Made by a program: the position numbers and the translations under genes. From the NCBI GenBank assembly GCA_934096175.1, contig CAKOLG010000001.1, forward strand, positions 62,001 to 126,000: a stretch of 64,000 bases of DNA, in the 5' to 3' direction. This document shows, piece after piece, positions 54,032-63,619 of the stretch (the stretch's first letter is position 1; each line of letters begins with the position of its first letter). The DNA is from an uncultured Bacilli bacterium (GTDB lineage Bacteria > Bacillota_I > Bacilli_A > RF39 > UBA660). A model generated the notes under the pieces. That model had not been told where the DNA came from and did no database searches. It saw only the letters and a program-made list of their open reading frames with translations.

Positions 54032-54535
54032 TCAAGTAATATTCAATTCTAAACAAATGATTCTATTCAATAATTCACAATTTAATAAATTATCAGATTC
54101 ATTATTTCCCAAAACAATCAAACTACCAATAATACCTTCATTAGTAATAATTGGTAACATATTATAAATTCCTTCTATTTTCTTTTCACCAAACACAATA
54201 GATTGATGTTCTTTCTTCAAAGTATTTCCCGATTTAACCATTAATTGCATATTACCATCTAACTTAGTTCCAATATTTAAAATATTTGAATATATAACTT
54301 GTTCCTTATTCATTAAAATAATATTTAATTTCAACACTTCCATAAAATATTTAACTATTTCTATAACCTTATAATTATTATCTAAACTACTATATTTCGT
54401 TAACAAAATATCTTTATCATTACAAGTTATACTTAATACATCACCCGTATTTATTTGCAATTTTCTCCTTATATCCATCGGTATAACTATTCTACCCAAA
54501 TTATCTATATTTTTTACAAAATTTATGTCTTTCAT
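54032..54535 (-). CDS. spoVT: Stage V sporulation protein T
   Basis: 167 residues. N-terminal AbrB DNA-binding domain (FVKNIDNLGRIVIPMDIRRK) and a C-terminal GAF domain. It tunes sigma-G genes in the forespore. It lies just downstream of mfd, as in B. subtilis. ATG at 54535 behind GGAG; the ATG four codons earlier is in the ribosome site. Confidence 0.92.
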   Translation of the reverse strand: MKDINFVKNIDNLGRIVIPMDIRRKLQINTGDVLSITCNDKDILLTKYSSLDNNYKVIEIVKYFMEVLKLNIILMNKEQVIYSNILNIGTKLDGNMQLMVKSGNTLKKEHQSIVFGEKKIEGIYNMLPIITNEGIIGSLIVLGNNESDNLLNCELLNRIICLELNIT

Positions 54536-54641
54536 AATCTTCTCCATTCCTTATTATTTTTAACTATTGATAAAATATTATGCATAAAAAAAGAAAGACA
54601 TTAAATCTTCCAAATTTTAAATTTTTTAATACTTAAAAGAT

Positions 54642-57600
54642 CTACTTTTCTTTTATTTCATTAATAACTTCTTCCATTAATGGCACCACATAATACAAGA
54701 AATGTTCCTTTTGATTTAACAAAGTTAAAGCAATAATAATTTGCTCGTGTAAATACTTTAATCTAAAACGAGGATTTATGTTATAAGCTTTAATAAAGAA
54801 CTTATCACCCTCTATTTTACTTGATACTTCTTTTGGCAACTCTATTTCTATTTCTCTTTCACTTTGTCTTACATTTACAATTTCTAACTCTTTTGCTTGC
54901 TTTTCAAACCACTCTTCATACATATAAATTTCTAAACTTTTACTTATTTTACCGAATCTATCTTCAAGTTCATGCTTGATTTCCAATAATTTTTTATATC
55001 CATCTATTTCATTTATCTTCTTATGAATTTCAATTTTAATATCTTCATCAGATACATAATCATCACTAATATGAGTTTCAACTTCAACTAGTGATTTATT
55101 TGATGTAGCAGGATTATCATCATCCTCTTCAACTTCTTCACCCTTCATACGACGCATTTCTTCTTCTATCATTTGCATATAAAGTTCAATTCCAACGGTA
55201 TCAACAAATCCCGCTTGTTCAGATCCAAGCAAATCTCCAGCCCCACGTATCGACAAATCTCTCATAGCAATTCGGTATCCACTACCCAATTCAGTAAACT
55301 CTTTAATCGCCTGTAAACGCTTCACAGCAATATCATTTAACATTTTACTCTTATCATACATCAAATATGCATAAGCTATTCTATTACTTCTTCCAACACG
55401 ACCTCGCAATTGATATAACTGTGATAATCCAAAGCAATCTGCATCATAAATAATAAGAGTATTTGCATTACTAATATCTATTCCTGTTTCAATAATCGTC
55501 GTACATAATAAAATATCATATTCATAGTTAACAAAAGATTCCATTACATCTTCCAATTCTTTCTTGCTCATCTGCCCATGAGCAAAAGTAATCCTTGCCT
55601 CTGGAACTAATTTATGTAATTGAGTCATCTTACTTTCAATCGATGCAACTTTATTATAAAGAATAAATATTTGACCATTTCTAGACAATTCTTTATATAT
55701 AGCATCTTTCACAATTAAATCATTTTCTTGAATAACATAAGTTTGTACTGGGTATCTATTTGTTGGTGGAGTATCTATAATAGATAAATCTCTCAAACCA
55801 CTTAACGCCATTTTTAATGTTCTAGGAATTGGCGTTGCACTTAAAGTAAGTACATTAACATCATTTTTATACTCCTTAATTTTTTCCTTGTGAGTAACAC
55901 CAAAACGTTGTTCTTCATCAACTATTAATAAACCTAATTTAGAAAACTTAACATCATTAGATAATAATCTATGTGTTCCAAATACTAAATCAATAGTTCC
56001 TTTCTCTAATCCATCTAATATCCTTTTTGTTTCTTTTGCACTAGTAAACCTATTAAGTAATGCAATTTCTACTGGATAATTTTTAAATCTTTCTACAGCA
56101 TTTTCATACTGTTGTTTAGAAAGAATTGTCGTTGGACATAAATAAAACACTTGTCTATTATTTACTATTGTCTTAAACATCGCCCTAAAAGCAACTTCAG
56201 TCTTTCCAAACCCAACATCCCCACACAACAATCGATCCATTGGGATTTCACTACTTAAATCTTTATCAATATCTTCGATCGCTTTTAATTGATCAGTAGT
56301 TTCTTTATAAATAAATTCTGATCCAAAAACCGCTTCTTCAGCATAAGACTTAAAAGGCGTACCTTTTACACTACTACGTGATGCATATAACTTAATCAAT
56401 TCTTCACTAATATCTTTAATTTTACTACGTAATTCTCTTTTTTTCTTAGCCCAACTAGTACTATTCAATTTATCTAATTTAGGCATTGATCCCTCTTTAC
56501 CAGCATACTTAAATATTGTACTAATCTTTTCAACTGGAATATAAATTTTATCATTTCCTTGATAATTTAATTGTATATAATCTTTCTTTAAGCCGTTCTT
56601 AGTTAACGTAATAACTCCATTATAAATTCCAATTCCATGTTGACTATGTACTACATAATCACCAATTGATAATTGACCGAAATCCTTAATCTTTTTACCT
56701 ATATGATAAGAATTTTTATAATTAATCACTGCATTCTTAACTTTTTCAATATCAGATTCTGCTATAACTACATAATCTTCAAAAATAAAACCACTATTTA
56801 TTCTTTTATATAAAATATTAATCTCCTTGTTGATAAGTTTATCATTATTAACAACATGATAACTATTTAAAAAAGGCTCTAAACTACGTAATTGATTTTC
56901 CTTACTTAAACAAATAACTATTGTCTTTCCACCTATTATTTCTTTATCACAATATTTCCCAAGTAACTCAAAATCACTATTAAAATTTTCTATTTCCTGA
57001 GATTTAAAATTTAAATATTTCCCAAAACTAACATTACTTATATTATTTAAATAAATTACATAGTCACAAGCAATCTCATCAAATTCATACATATATTTCT
57101 TAGAAACATTTTCATTTTTATTATATTCGACAATATCATTTAATAATTTTTCATAAGCAACATCAATTTGTTCTTTATTAACCATTACTACATAGGGATT
57201 ATCCATATAATCAAACAAACCGCTTTTACTATCCGTAACTACTTCCGTATATGGTTTTATTTTAACAGATTGTATTTCCCCTATAGATAATTGTGTATTT
57301 TCATCAAAATACCTAATTGAATCAACATCATCACCAAAAAATTCAATTCTTATAGGATGTTCCTCATCTATTGCAAATAAATCTACAATATAACCTCTTA
57401 CTGCATACTCGCCCGTAGTTGTTACCAAACTTTCCCTAACATAACCATATTTTTCTAAAATACTAAGTATTTCATCCCTTTTTAATTTATTTCCCAAACA
57501 TAAATTAAACTCTAAACTTTTTGCATCATCTTTACTTGGTAAATATCTTAAAAAACCTGTCAAATTAGTTACTATAATCTTTTTTTTATCATTTCTAATA

Positions 57601-57878
57601 ATATCTAACGTTTCTAGTCTTTTTATTTTTAAATCTGGTGATATAGCCACTGCAACACTAGTTAAAAAATCATCCATTGGAAATAAACAAACATCATTAG
57701 TATAAGTATGTAATGAATCATAATACATATTTGCTTCAAATAAAGTGTTTGTTAATATTAAAATATTTCTGTTTTCTTTTTCAAATAAATTAAGCACATA
57801 AAAAACATTTAACTCTTTAGTTAAACCAGTGACCGTCAAACCATTTTCATACTTAAAAAATTTATTCAAAAAATCCAT
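54642..57878 (-). CDS. mfd: Transcription-repair coupling factor
   Basis: 1078 residues: UvrB-like N-terminus, RNA-polymerase-binding domain (YVVHSQHGIGIY), helicase domains with GDVGFGKTEVAFR and DEEQRFGV, ETGIDISNANTLII, and the TRCF C-terminus. It removes stalled RNA polymerase and recruits repair. Sits between pth and spoVT. Confidence 0.97.
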   Translation of the reverse strand: MDFLNKFFKYENGLTVTGLTKELNVFYVLNLFEKENRNILILTNTLFEANMYYDSLHTYTNDVCLFPMDDFLTSVAVAISPDLKIKRLETLDIIRNDKKKIIVTNLTGFLRYLPSKDDAKSLEFNLCLGNKLKRDEILSILEKYGYVRESLVTTTGEYAVRGYIVDLFAIDEEHPIRIEFFGDDVDSIRYFDENTQLSIGEIQSVKIKPYTEVVTDSKSGLFDYMDNPYVVMVNKEQIDVAYEKLLNDIVEYNKNENVSKKYMYEFDEIACDYVIYLNNISNVSFGKYLNFKSQEIENFNSDFELLGKYCDKEIIGGKTIVICLSKENQLRSLEPFLNSYHVVNNDKLINKEINILYKRINSGFIFEDYVVIAESDIEKVKNAVINYKNSYHIGKKIKDFGQLSIGDYVVHSQHGIGIYNGVITLTKNGLKKDYIQLNYQGNDKIYIPVEKISTIFKYAGKEGSMPKLDKLNSTSWAKKKRELRSKIKDISEELIKLYASRSSVKGTPFKSYAEEAVFGSEFIYKETTDQLKAIEDIDKDLSSEIPMDRLLCGDVGFGKTEVAFRAMFKTIVNNRQVFYLCPTTILSKQQYENAVERFKNYPVEIALLNRFTSAKETKRILDGLEKGTIDLVFGTHRLLSNDVKFSKLGLLIVDEEQRFGVTHKEKIKEYKNDVNVLTLSATPIPRTLKMALSGLRDLSIIDTPPTNRYPVQTYVIQENDLIVKDAIYKELSRNGQIFILYNKVASIESKMTQLHKLVPEARITFAHGQMSKKELEDVMESFVNYEYDILLCTTIIETGIDISNANTLIIYDADCFGLSQLYQLRGRVGRSNRIAYAYLMYDKSKMLNDIAVKRLQAIKEFTELGSGYRIAMRDLSIRGAGDLLGSEQAGFVDTVGIELYMQMIEEEMRRMKGEEVEEDDDNPATSNKSLVEVETHISDDYVSDEDIKIEIHKKINEIDGYKKLLEIKHELEDRFGKISKSLEIYMYEEWFEKQAKELEIVNVRQSEREIEIELPKEVSSKIEGDKFFIKAYNINPRFRLKYLHEQIIIALTLLNQKEHFLYYVVPLMEEVINEIKEK

Positions 57879-57888
57879 AGTACAACCC

Positions 57889-58446
57889 CTATTTTATTCT
57901 AGAATTATAAACATTCATAGTTTTATCAATACCATCAATTATAAAAGATTCAATTATTTTATTAAAATCCTTTTGCATTTCATTTAATTTATCTATTTCA
58001 GCCTTACTAAAGTTACCCAAAACATAATCTTTAGTATCTATCGTTCTATCATGCGAAACACCAATCTTAAGTCTAGCAAATTCCTGAGAATTAAGTCTAT
58101 TTATAATAGATTTTATACCATTATGACCACCAGCACTACTATTTTTCTTTAGTTTATACGTAGAAAATTGTAAATCTAAATCATCATGAATGACAAGTAT
58201 ACTATCAATATTAACATTGTAATAGTCAACAAACTTAACAACAGCATCACCAGATAAATTCATAAAAGTCAAAGGTTTAATAAACAAAACTTTTTCCCCA
58301 TTTATCCTTGTTTCATGGTATAAAGCATTAAATTTTTCCTTCCAATCATTTGTATTTAAATAATTATCTATTACAAAAAAACCAACATTATGTCGAGTAT
58401 TTTTGTAATCTTTACCTGGATTTCCTAGTCCTACTATTAATTTCAC
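57889..58446 (-). CDS. pth: Peptidyl-tRNA hydrolase
   Basis: 185 residues from GTG at 58446. VKLIVGLGNPGKDYKNTRHN with catalytic His, KPLTFMNLSGDAV, VIHDDLDL and GGHNGIKSI. Recycles peptidyl-tRNA. One base separates it from the methyltransferase gene; next gene mfd as in Bacillus. Confidence 0.96.
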   Translation of the reverse strand: MKLIVGLGNPGKDYKNTRHNVGFFVIDNYLNTNDWKEKFNALYHETRINGEKVLFIKPLTFMNLSGDAVVKFVDYYNVNIDSILVIHDDLDLQFSTYKLKKNSSAGGHNGIKSIINRLNSQEFARLKIGVSHDRTIDTKDYVLGNFSKAEIDKLNEMQKDFNKIIESFIIDGIDKTMNVYNSRIK

Positions 58447-58447
58447 A

Positions 58448-59170
58448 TTACTCACTCTTTTCAAATATACCTTTATAAGATTTATATTGTAATACATCTA
58501 TTGGTGGCATTACCTTTAAACTTCCTGTTTTTCCGTTCTTTGTAGCTTTAATTAATACCATAATTGCTTCCTTATTAAAACCAGCATAAATAAATTGTAA
58601 TTTTTTTACAGTAAAATTATATTTATTTAAACAATCCATTATTTCTTCTAATCTATCACATCTATGTACTAAATATAATGGTGCTTTATTCTTTAAAATA
58701 TACTTCGCAGATACCATAATATCTTCTAAATTCATAGTAATTTCATGTCTAGCAATTGCCTTTTCCTCATCTTCATTAATTAAAGAACTATCTTTTTCAT
58801 ATTTAAAATACGGCGGATTACAAGTAACCGCATCAACACTCTCCGGCAAAATATACTCTAACGCTTCTGATAAATTTGCATTAATTATTTTTATTTGAGA
58901 ATTTAAATTATTTTCTAATACACTTAATTTCGCTAATTTATAAATATTCTCTTGCAATTCAAAACCATATATTCGAGCTTTAGTCTTAGTAGATAAAATC
59001 AGTGGCACAGGCGCATTTCCTGTACAAAAATCAGTTATTATCCTTGTATTATTTTTTAATTCAACAAACTCTGCTAGTAATATAGAATCCAAAGAAAACT
59101 TAAATTTATCTTCATATTGATATATTTTTAAATTATCATAGTCAAACAAATCATTTATTACACTTGCCAC
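58448..59170 (-). CDS. tRNA1(Val) adenine-N6 methyltransferase-like (YabB)
   Basis: 240 residues. LDSILLAEFV, TDFCTGNAPVPLIL is the SAM-binding motif, and CNPPYFK is the catalytic NPPY of N6-adenine methylation. YabB/TrmN6 family. GTG start overlaps ricT by 20 bases; no better start was seen. Neighbour order follows B. subtilis. Confidence 0.9.
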   Translation of the reverse strand: MASVINDLFDYDNLKIYQYEDKFKFSLDSILLAEFVELKNNTRIITDFCTGNAPVPLILSTKTKARIYGFELQENIYKLAKLSVLENNLNSQIKIINANLSEALEYILPESVDAVTCNPPYFKYEKDSSLINEDEEKAIARHEITMNLEDIMVSAKYILKNKAPLYLVHRCDRLEEIMDCLNKYNFTVKKLQFIYAGFNKEAIMVLIKATKNGKTGSLKVMPPIDVLQYKSYKGIFEKSE

Positions 59171-59948
59171 AATCTAAAACAACCTCCTTGATTACACCAT
59201 CACATTCAACCTTATATTTTCGATTTAAAATATCTACAGAAACAACTTTACCCATTCCACTATCAGTTTTAATAGTTTGTCCAACATTTGGCAAACCTTT
59301 TTGGCAACGTTCATATTCTTCATCTTCGTATGTTAAACAACATAATAATCTACCACATAAACCATTTATTTTTGAAGGATTTAAAGCAATATTTTGATTT
59401 TTAGCCATATTCATCGTCACAGAATCAATATGATTTAAAAAAGTCGAACAACATAAAGATCTCCCACACTGACCAATACCGCAAACTGTACGAGCTTTAT
59501 CCCTTGCACCAATTTGACGCAACTCAATCCTAGTTTTATAAGAAGATGCCAACTTTTTAGCCAATTCTCTAAAATCAACTCGTTCATCAGCAATAAAATT
59601 AAATAAAAGTTGTTTCCTATCTAAAGTATAATTAGCATCCAGGATATTCATCTTTAAACTCATATCCTTAGCTAACTTACGTGCCCTTAAAAGACATTTC
59701 TCTGCATCACCCAAATTTTTTAAATATGTACTATAATCATCTTCCGTTGCCATATTAATAATTTTCTTTAAATCTTCACGAGGAATCTTAACTTTTTCTT
59801 CTATTATTCTACTAGCAACTTTACCAAGCTGTATTCCTTTTTCTGTTTCTACAATAACGTAATTATCTTTAACGAATTCAAAGTCTTGACCATCAAAATA
59901 ATAAATTTTTCCTTCATTCTTTAAAGTAACGCCATATATATTACTCAC
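59151..59948 (-). CDS. ricT: PSP1-domain protein RicT (YaaT)
   Basis: 265 residues with PSP1: Cys-rich CGIGQCGRSLCCSTFL and INGLCGRLLCCLTYEDEEY bind iron-sulfur clusters. With RicA and RicF it affects RNase Y, competence and sporulation. It ends at TGA, showing the standard code in the chromosome. Between holB and yabB. Confidence 0.95.
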   Translation of the reverse strand: MSNIYGVTLKNEGKIYYFDGQDFEFVKDNYVIVETEKGIQLGKVASRIIEEKVKIPREDLKKIINMATEDDYSTYLKNLGDAEKCLLRARKLAKDMSLKMNILDANYTLDRKQLLFNFIADERVDFRELAKKLASSYKTRIELRQIGARDKARTVCGIGQCGRSLCCSTFLNHIDSVTMNMAKNQNIALNPSKINGLCGRLLCCLTYEDEEYERCQKGLPNVGQTIKTDSGMGKVVSVDILNRKYKVECDGVIKEVVLDCGKCNK

Positions 59949-60771
59949 AACAATCCCTCATTTCAATTACAAATTTATCTAAAATCATATCTATATTAAC
60001 ATTTGACTTTATATACTTCAAAATTTGTTCTATTAAACTTATTATTTTAATAGCCTGTTGACTATTAATCTTGTTAATAACTTCTATCTTATCAACACTT
60101 TTTTCAAAGTAACAATTCTTTATATAAAACAACATCGTTAAAAAAAACATTTCCCATTTTTTTCTATCATCATATAAATTACTCATATTAACTTTATTAA
60201 ATAAAACCACATCATCATTAGTAAATATATAATTTAAATACAATTTAACTTGTTCCAAATATTCTTCTTCAATTACAAATCCATTCTCTTCATATTCTGC
60301 ATTTACTATTTGACATCTACTACGAATTGTTGATAAAACATTCTCTTTATTATTTGTAATAAAGAAACCAATTATATTATCTTCCGGCTCTTCTAAAAAT
60401 TTTAAAATTGTATTGGCAGCTGAAGAATTAAATCGATCTGCCTGCTTTATTATATAAACATTATATTTAGAAAAAATAGGTTTTGTTGAAAATTTTCTCA
60501 TTAAGTTTAGTATTTGTTCTTTTTTGATAACCTGTCCATCCGGTTCAATCACAATAAAACTAGGCAATTGATTATTATTAATAAGATTACATAAATTACA
60601 ATCTTTATCACAATTTTCTTCATAACTTTGAGGACAATTCATCATTTTAATAAAAGTTACAACATCATTATAACATTTCAAATCATTATTTGTTTCAAGC
60701 AAAAAAGCATGAGCTAACTTATTCTCATGTAATTTTTCTAATAATAAATTAATTTGCTTTGCTTCAATCAA
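59941..60771 (-). CDS. holB: DNA polymerase III delta' subunit
   Basis: 276 residues, clamp-loader fold. AHAFLLETNN at the place of the P-loop lacks GKT, as in delta' proteins; zinc Cys (CPQS, CDKDCNLC) and SRCQIV at the end of the AAA domain are seen. TTG start at 60771 fits GGGTGG. Overlaps ricT. Confidence 0.92.
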   Translation of the reverse strand: MIEAKQINLLLEKLHENKLAHAFLLETNNDLKCYNDVVTFIKMMNCPQSYEENCDKDCNLCNLINNNQLPSFIVIEPDGQVIKKEQILNLMRKFSTKPIFSKYNVYIIKQADRFNSSAANTILKFLEEPEDNIIGFFITNNKENVLSTIRSRCQIVNAEYEENGFVIEEEYLEQVKLYLNYIFTNDDVVLFNKVNMSNLYDDRKKWEMFFLTMLFYIKNCYFEKSVDKIEVINKINSQQAIKIISLIEQILKYIKSNVNIDMILDKFVIEMRDCCE

Positions 60772-60788
60772 AATACCACCCACAAATT

Positions 60789-60971
60789 CTATATTATTAA
60801 CTTAATAACTAAAATAGCCAAAATCCCACTTATTCCTAAAAAAGAACTTAACGCAATCGTATAAACATTTATAGGAATAACAATATTTATTAAACTAAAT
60901 AAAACATTTACACTATAAATACCGAAAATACCTAAACAAATTTTCTTCAAAATTTTACCACAAATTTTCAT
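60789..60971 (-). CDS. bofA: Pro-sigma-K processing inhibitor BofA
   Basis: 60 residues, two membrane segments, VIPINVYTIALSSFLGISGI matches the end of BofA. It holds back SpoIVFB in the mother cell. Located after recR as in B. subtilis. AGGTGAT before ATG. Short and hydrophobic, so the call rests partly on place. Confidence 0.85.
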   Translation of the reverse strand: MKICGKILKKICLGIFGIYSVNVLFSLINIVIPINVYTIALSSFLGISGILAILVIKLII

Positions 60972-61008
60972 AAAATCACCTACATAATATTATGTTATAC
61001 AACAATTA

Positions 61009-61608
61009 TTATGATATTTTTTTTCGGTCATTTAAGGCTCGATCTAATGTTATTTCATCTAAATAATCAATCTCTGCTCCCATCGGAATTCCATAAGATA
61101 GTCTAGATATTACCACATCTTTTCCTTCCAATATTTTTTGTAAATATAAAGTTGTAGTATCCCCCTCAATTGTCGATTTCAAAGCAATAATAATTTCTGG
61201 TTTTTCCAACTTTTCTATTCGTGATAACAAACCAGCTATATTAATATCATCTGGTGTAATGTCATCAATCGGGGAAATTAAACCATTTAAAACGTGATAA
61301 ACACCATTATAATTACCAGCTTTTTCAAAAGCAAATACACTCTTATAATCCTCTAAAACACATATAACATTTTTATTACGATAATCACTAGCACAAATAT
61401 CGCATATATCCTTATCCGTGATATGACCACATATGCTACATTGTTTTAAATTTTTTTTGGAAGCAAGCATTGCAGATGCAAAATGTTCTACATCTTCATT
61501 ACTCAAATCTAATAATGATAAAGCATGCCTTTCAGCACTCTTTTCACCTACACCAGGTAACTTTTTAAAATAATTTATAAGCTCCGCTAAAACTGCAGGA
61601 TACGCCAT
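61009..61608 (-). CDS. recR: Recombination protein RecR
   Basis: 199 residues: helix-hairpin-helix FKKLPGVGEKSAERHALSLL, zinc CSICGHITDKDICDIC, Toprim VLEDYKSVFAFEKAG and the terminal SYGIPMGAEIDYLDEITL. Acts with RecF/RecO in gap repair. Confidence 0.97.
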   Translation of the reverse strand: MAYPAVLAELINYFKKLPGVGEKSAERHALSLLDLSNEDVEHFASAMLASKKNLKQCSICGHITDKDICDICASDYRNKNVICVLEDYKSVFAFEKAGNYNGVYHVLNGLISPIDDITPDDINIAGLLSRIEKLEKPEIIIALKSTIEGDTTTLYLQKILEGKDVVISRLSYGIPMGAEIDYLDEITLDRALNDRKKIS

Positions 61609-61904
61609 TACATTAACCCATTAAGTTGACTTCCATATGCACCTAACATACTCTCAGTCTCTTTATCAATTTTCTTCATTGCATCATTTACAGCAATTAC
61701 AAACATATCTTGTAATATTTCTTTATCACTATCATCTAATCCATCTTGTTTAATTGTTGTAGAAACAATCTTTTTATCACCCGTAAAAACAACTTCTACT
61801 AACTCTGAAATACCAACAAAAGTCTTTTTATTTAACTCATCCTTTTTCTTAGTTATATCTCTTTGCATTTTTTGTGCTTGTTGCATTAATGCTTGCATAT
61901 TCAT
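61608..61904 (-). CDS. ybaB: Nucleoid-associated protein YbaB/EbfC family
   Basis: 98 residues: MNMQALMQQAQKMQRDITKK, VVFTGDKKIVSTTIKQDGLD and a helical end. Dimeric DNA-binding protein between dnaX and recR. Start behind AAGAAGGA. Confidence 0.95.
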   Translation of the reverse strand: MNMQALMQQAQKMQRDITKKKDELNKKTFVGISELVEVVFTGDKKIVSTTIKQDGLDDSDKEILQDMFVIAVNDAMKKIDKETESMLGAYGSQLNGLM

Positions 61905-61925
61905 AAAATTTTTCCTTCTTTCCTA

Positions 61926-63566
61926 TCATTCAGTTTCATATGTACCAAAGATTTCCTTAGCCACATCTTCAATATTATCGGTCTTTGACTCAGAAATTTC
62001 AACTTTTTCAGTGTCTTCGACATTATCTTCTTCCATATAACTATATTTTATTTTATTCTTCAAATTAATTCTATACTTTTCTACTTCTTTTAACCACAAA
62101 TTTTCATTTAATGCACAAAACAATAAATTATTACCAGAAAATTCAGCATATTTTTTTTCTAAATTTTTAATATCGGCATTAATCAAATCATTAGTAGAAG
62201 CTATTGTGCTTTCTATCAAAACATACTTATTTGAAGCAGCCAATATAACTGTATCTGCTAATATAGAAACCAATTGCCTATCTGCCTTCATCAAATAATT
62301 CATAAAATCAACCCATGAGCTTGTAACTAAACTTTTTTGTTCCTTAGAAGCATCTACAAAACAATTATTTATCCTTACATCAATATTAAAAGTAATCTCA
62401 CTCTTGTTGATAACTTTATTTCCCAAATCTTTTTTTAAAGTAACAAAATCTTCTCTTGAACTTGTTTTTTTATTTCCCGTATCATTCGCATTATTTCCCG
62501 TACCCTGTTTATAGTTTTCAATATATTTTTGTTTATTTCCCGCTTTATTTATATACTTCAATAGCACAATTTCAATCAATACATATGGATCAACATTGAT
62601 ATTTACGTTACATAAGCATTCATTTAAATCAAATATCATCCCATAAATATCATCAAAACAAAAATCATGCTTTACCTCTCCTGACTTTAAGGATATAGCA
62701 ACTTTTCTTAACTCAAAAATCATTTTCTCTACAAAAACAGAATAATTTGTGCCAGATTCTTTTATCTTTTTTAAAATATCCAGTAACTTTTCAATATTCC
62801 CCTCTTCAATACTTGTTAATAACTCATCAATTTTCTCGGTTGAAATACTACCAAAATAATTAGATACAATATCTAAAGTTATTTCCCGATCATCCGATGA
62901 GAGCTGATCCAACATACCTAAAGCATCACGCATTCCGCCAGCTGACAATAAAGCAATCTCATTTAAAGCATCATCCGTACACTTAATATTTTCTAAATCA
63001 CAAATATAACCCAAACGTTTAACAATAGCAGCCTTACTAATCGGTTTAAAATCAAACCTTTGACACCTAGATAAAATAGTTATTGGAACATCTTGAATAT
63101 CAGTAGTCGCTAAAATAAAAACAACATGAGAAGGTGGTTCTTCCAAAGTAAGCAAAAGTGCATTAAAAGCACTAGCAGTCAGCATATGAACCTCATCAAT
63201 AATATAAACCTTATATTTGGAAGACGTAGGAACCAATTTTACATTGTTGATAAGTTCCCTTATTTCATCTACACCATTATTAGAAGCAGCATCTATCTCT
63301 ATAATATCAGGATTTTCCTTAAAACTAAGGCAAGAACTACAACAATTACATGGATTTCCATTCAATGGATTTTCACAATTCAGCGCCTTAGCAAACAACT
63401 TAGCTGAACTAGTTTTACCAGTTCCCCTAGGTCCAGTAAAAATATAAGCATGAGAATGCTTTCCACTTATAATAGATTTCTTTAACATATCAATTGTATA
63501 ATCTTGTCCCACCACATTATCAAAATCATCCGGACGATATTTTCTATACAAAACCTTATATCCCAT
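61926..63566 (-). CDS. dnaX: DNA polymerase III subunits gamma/tau
   Basis: 546 residues. AAA clamp-loader ATPase: GPRGTGKTSSAK (45-56), a zinc set with CNCCSSC, DEVHMLTASAFNALL, SRCQRF. The C-terminal half is tau. Codons 366-367 sit on a run of seven A (62465-62471), at the place where other bacteria slip to make gamma. In the same region GGGAAATA occurs four times. AGGAGG before the ATG. Confidence 0.96.
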   Translation of the reverse strand: MGYKVLYRKYRPDDFDNVVGQDYTIDMLKKSIISGKHSHAYIFTGPRGTGKTSSAKLFAKALNCENPLNGNPCNCCSSCLSFKENPDIIEIDAASNNGVDEIRELINNVKLVPTSSKYKVYIIDEVHMLTASAFNALLLTLEEPPSHVVFILATTDIQDVPITILSRCQRFDFKPISKAAIVKRLGYICDLENIKCTDDALNEIALLSAGGMRDALGMLDQLSSDDREITLDIVSNYFGSISTEKIDELLTSIEEGNIEKLLDILKKIKESGTNYSVFVEKMIFELRKVAISLKSGEVKHDFCFDDIYGMIFDLNECLCNVNINVDPYVLIEIVLLKYINKAGNKQKYIENYKQGTGNNANDTGNKKTSSREDFVTLKKDLGNKVINKSEITFNIDVRINNCFVDASKEQKSLVTSSWVDFMNYLMKADRQLVSILADTVILAASNKYVLIESTIASTNDLINADIKNLEKKYAEFSGNNLLFCALNENLWLKEVEKYRINLKNKIKYSYMEEDNVEDTEKVEISESKTDNIEDVAKEIFGTYETE

Positions 63567-63597
63567 ATTAAAAACCTCCTGTTGATAATTATAGCAT

Positions 63598-63619
63598 AAA
63601 AAAAGAGGTTTTTTACCTC
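63598..63619 (-). terminator. Terminator of tadA
   Basis: GAGGT/ACCTC short stem with U7 on the minus strand, at the tadA stop. It leaves only 46 bases to dnaX, so the scr RNA seen here in Bacillus is absent. Confidence 0.75.

Noticed and set aside
63567..63612. SRP RNA (scr) between tadA and dnaX, as in B. subtilis
   Set aside because: Only 46 bases lie between the genes and they hold the tadA terminator.
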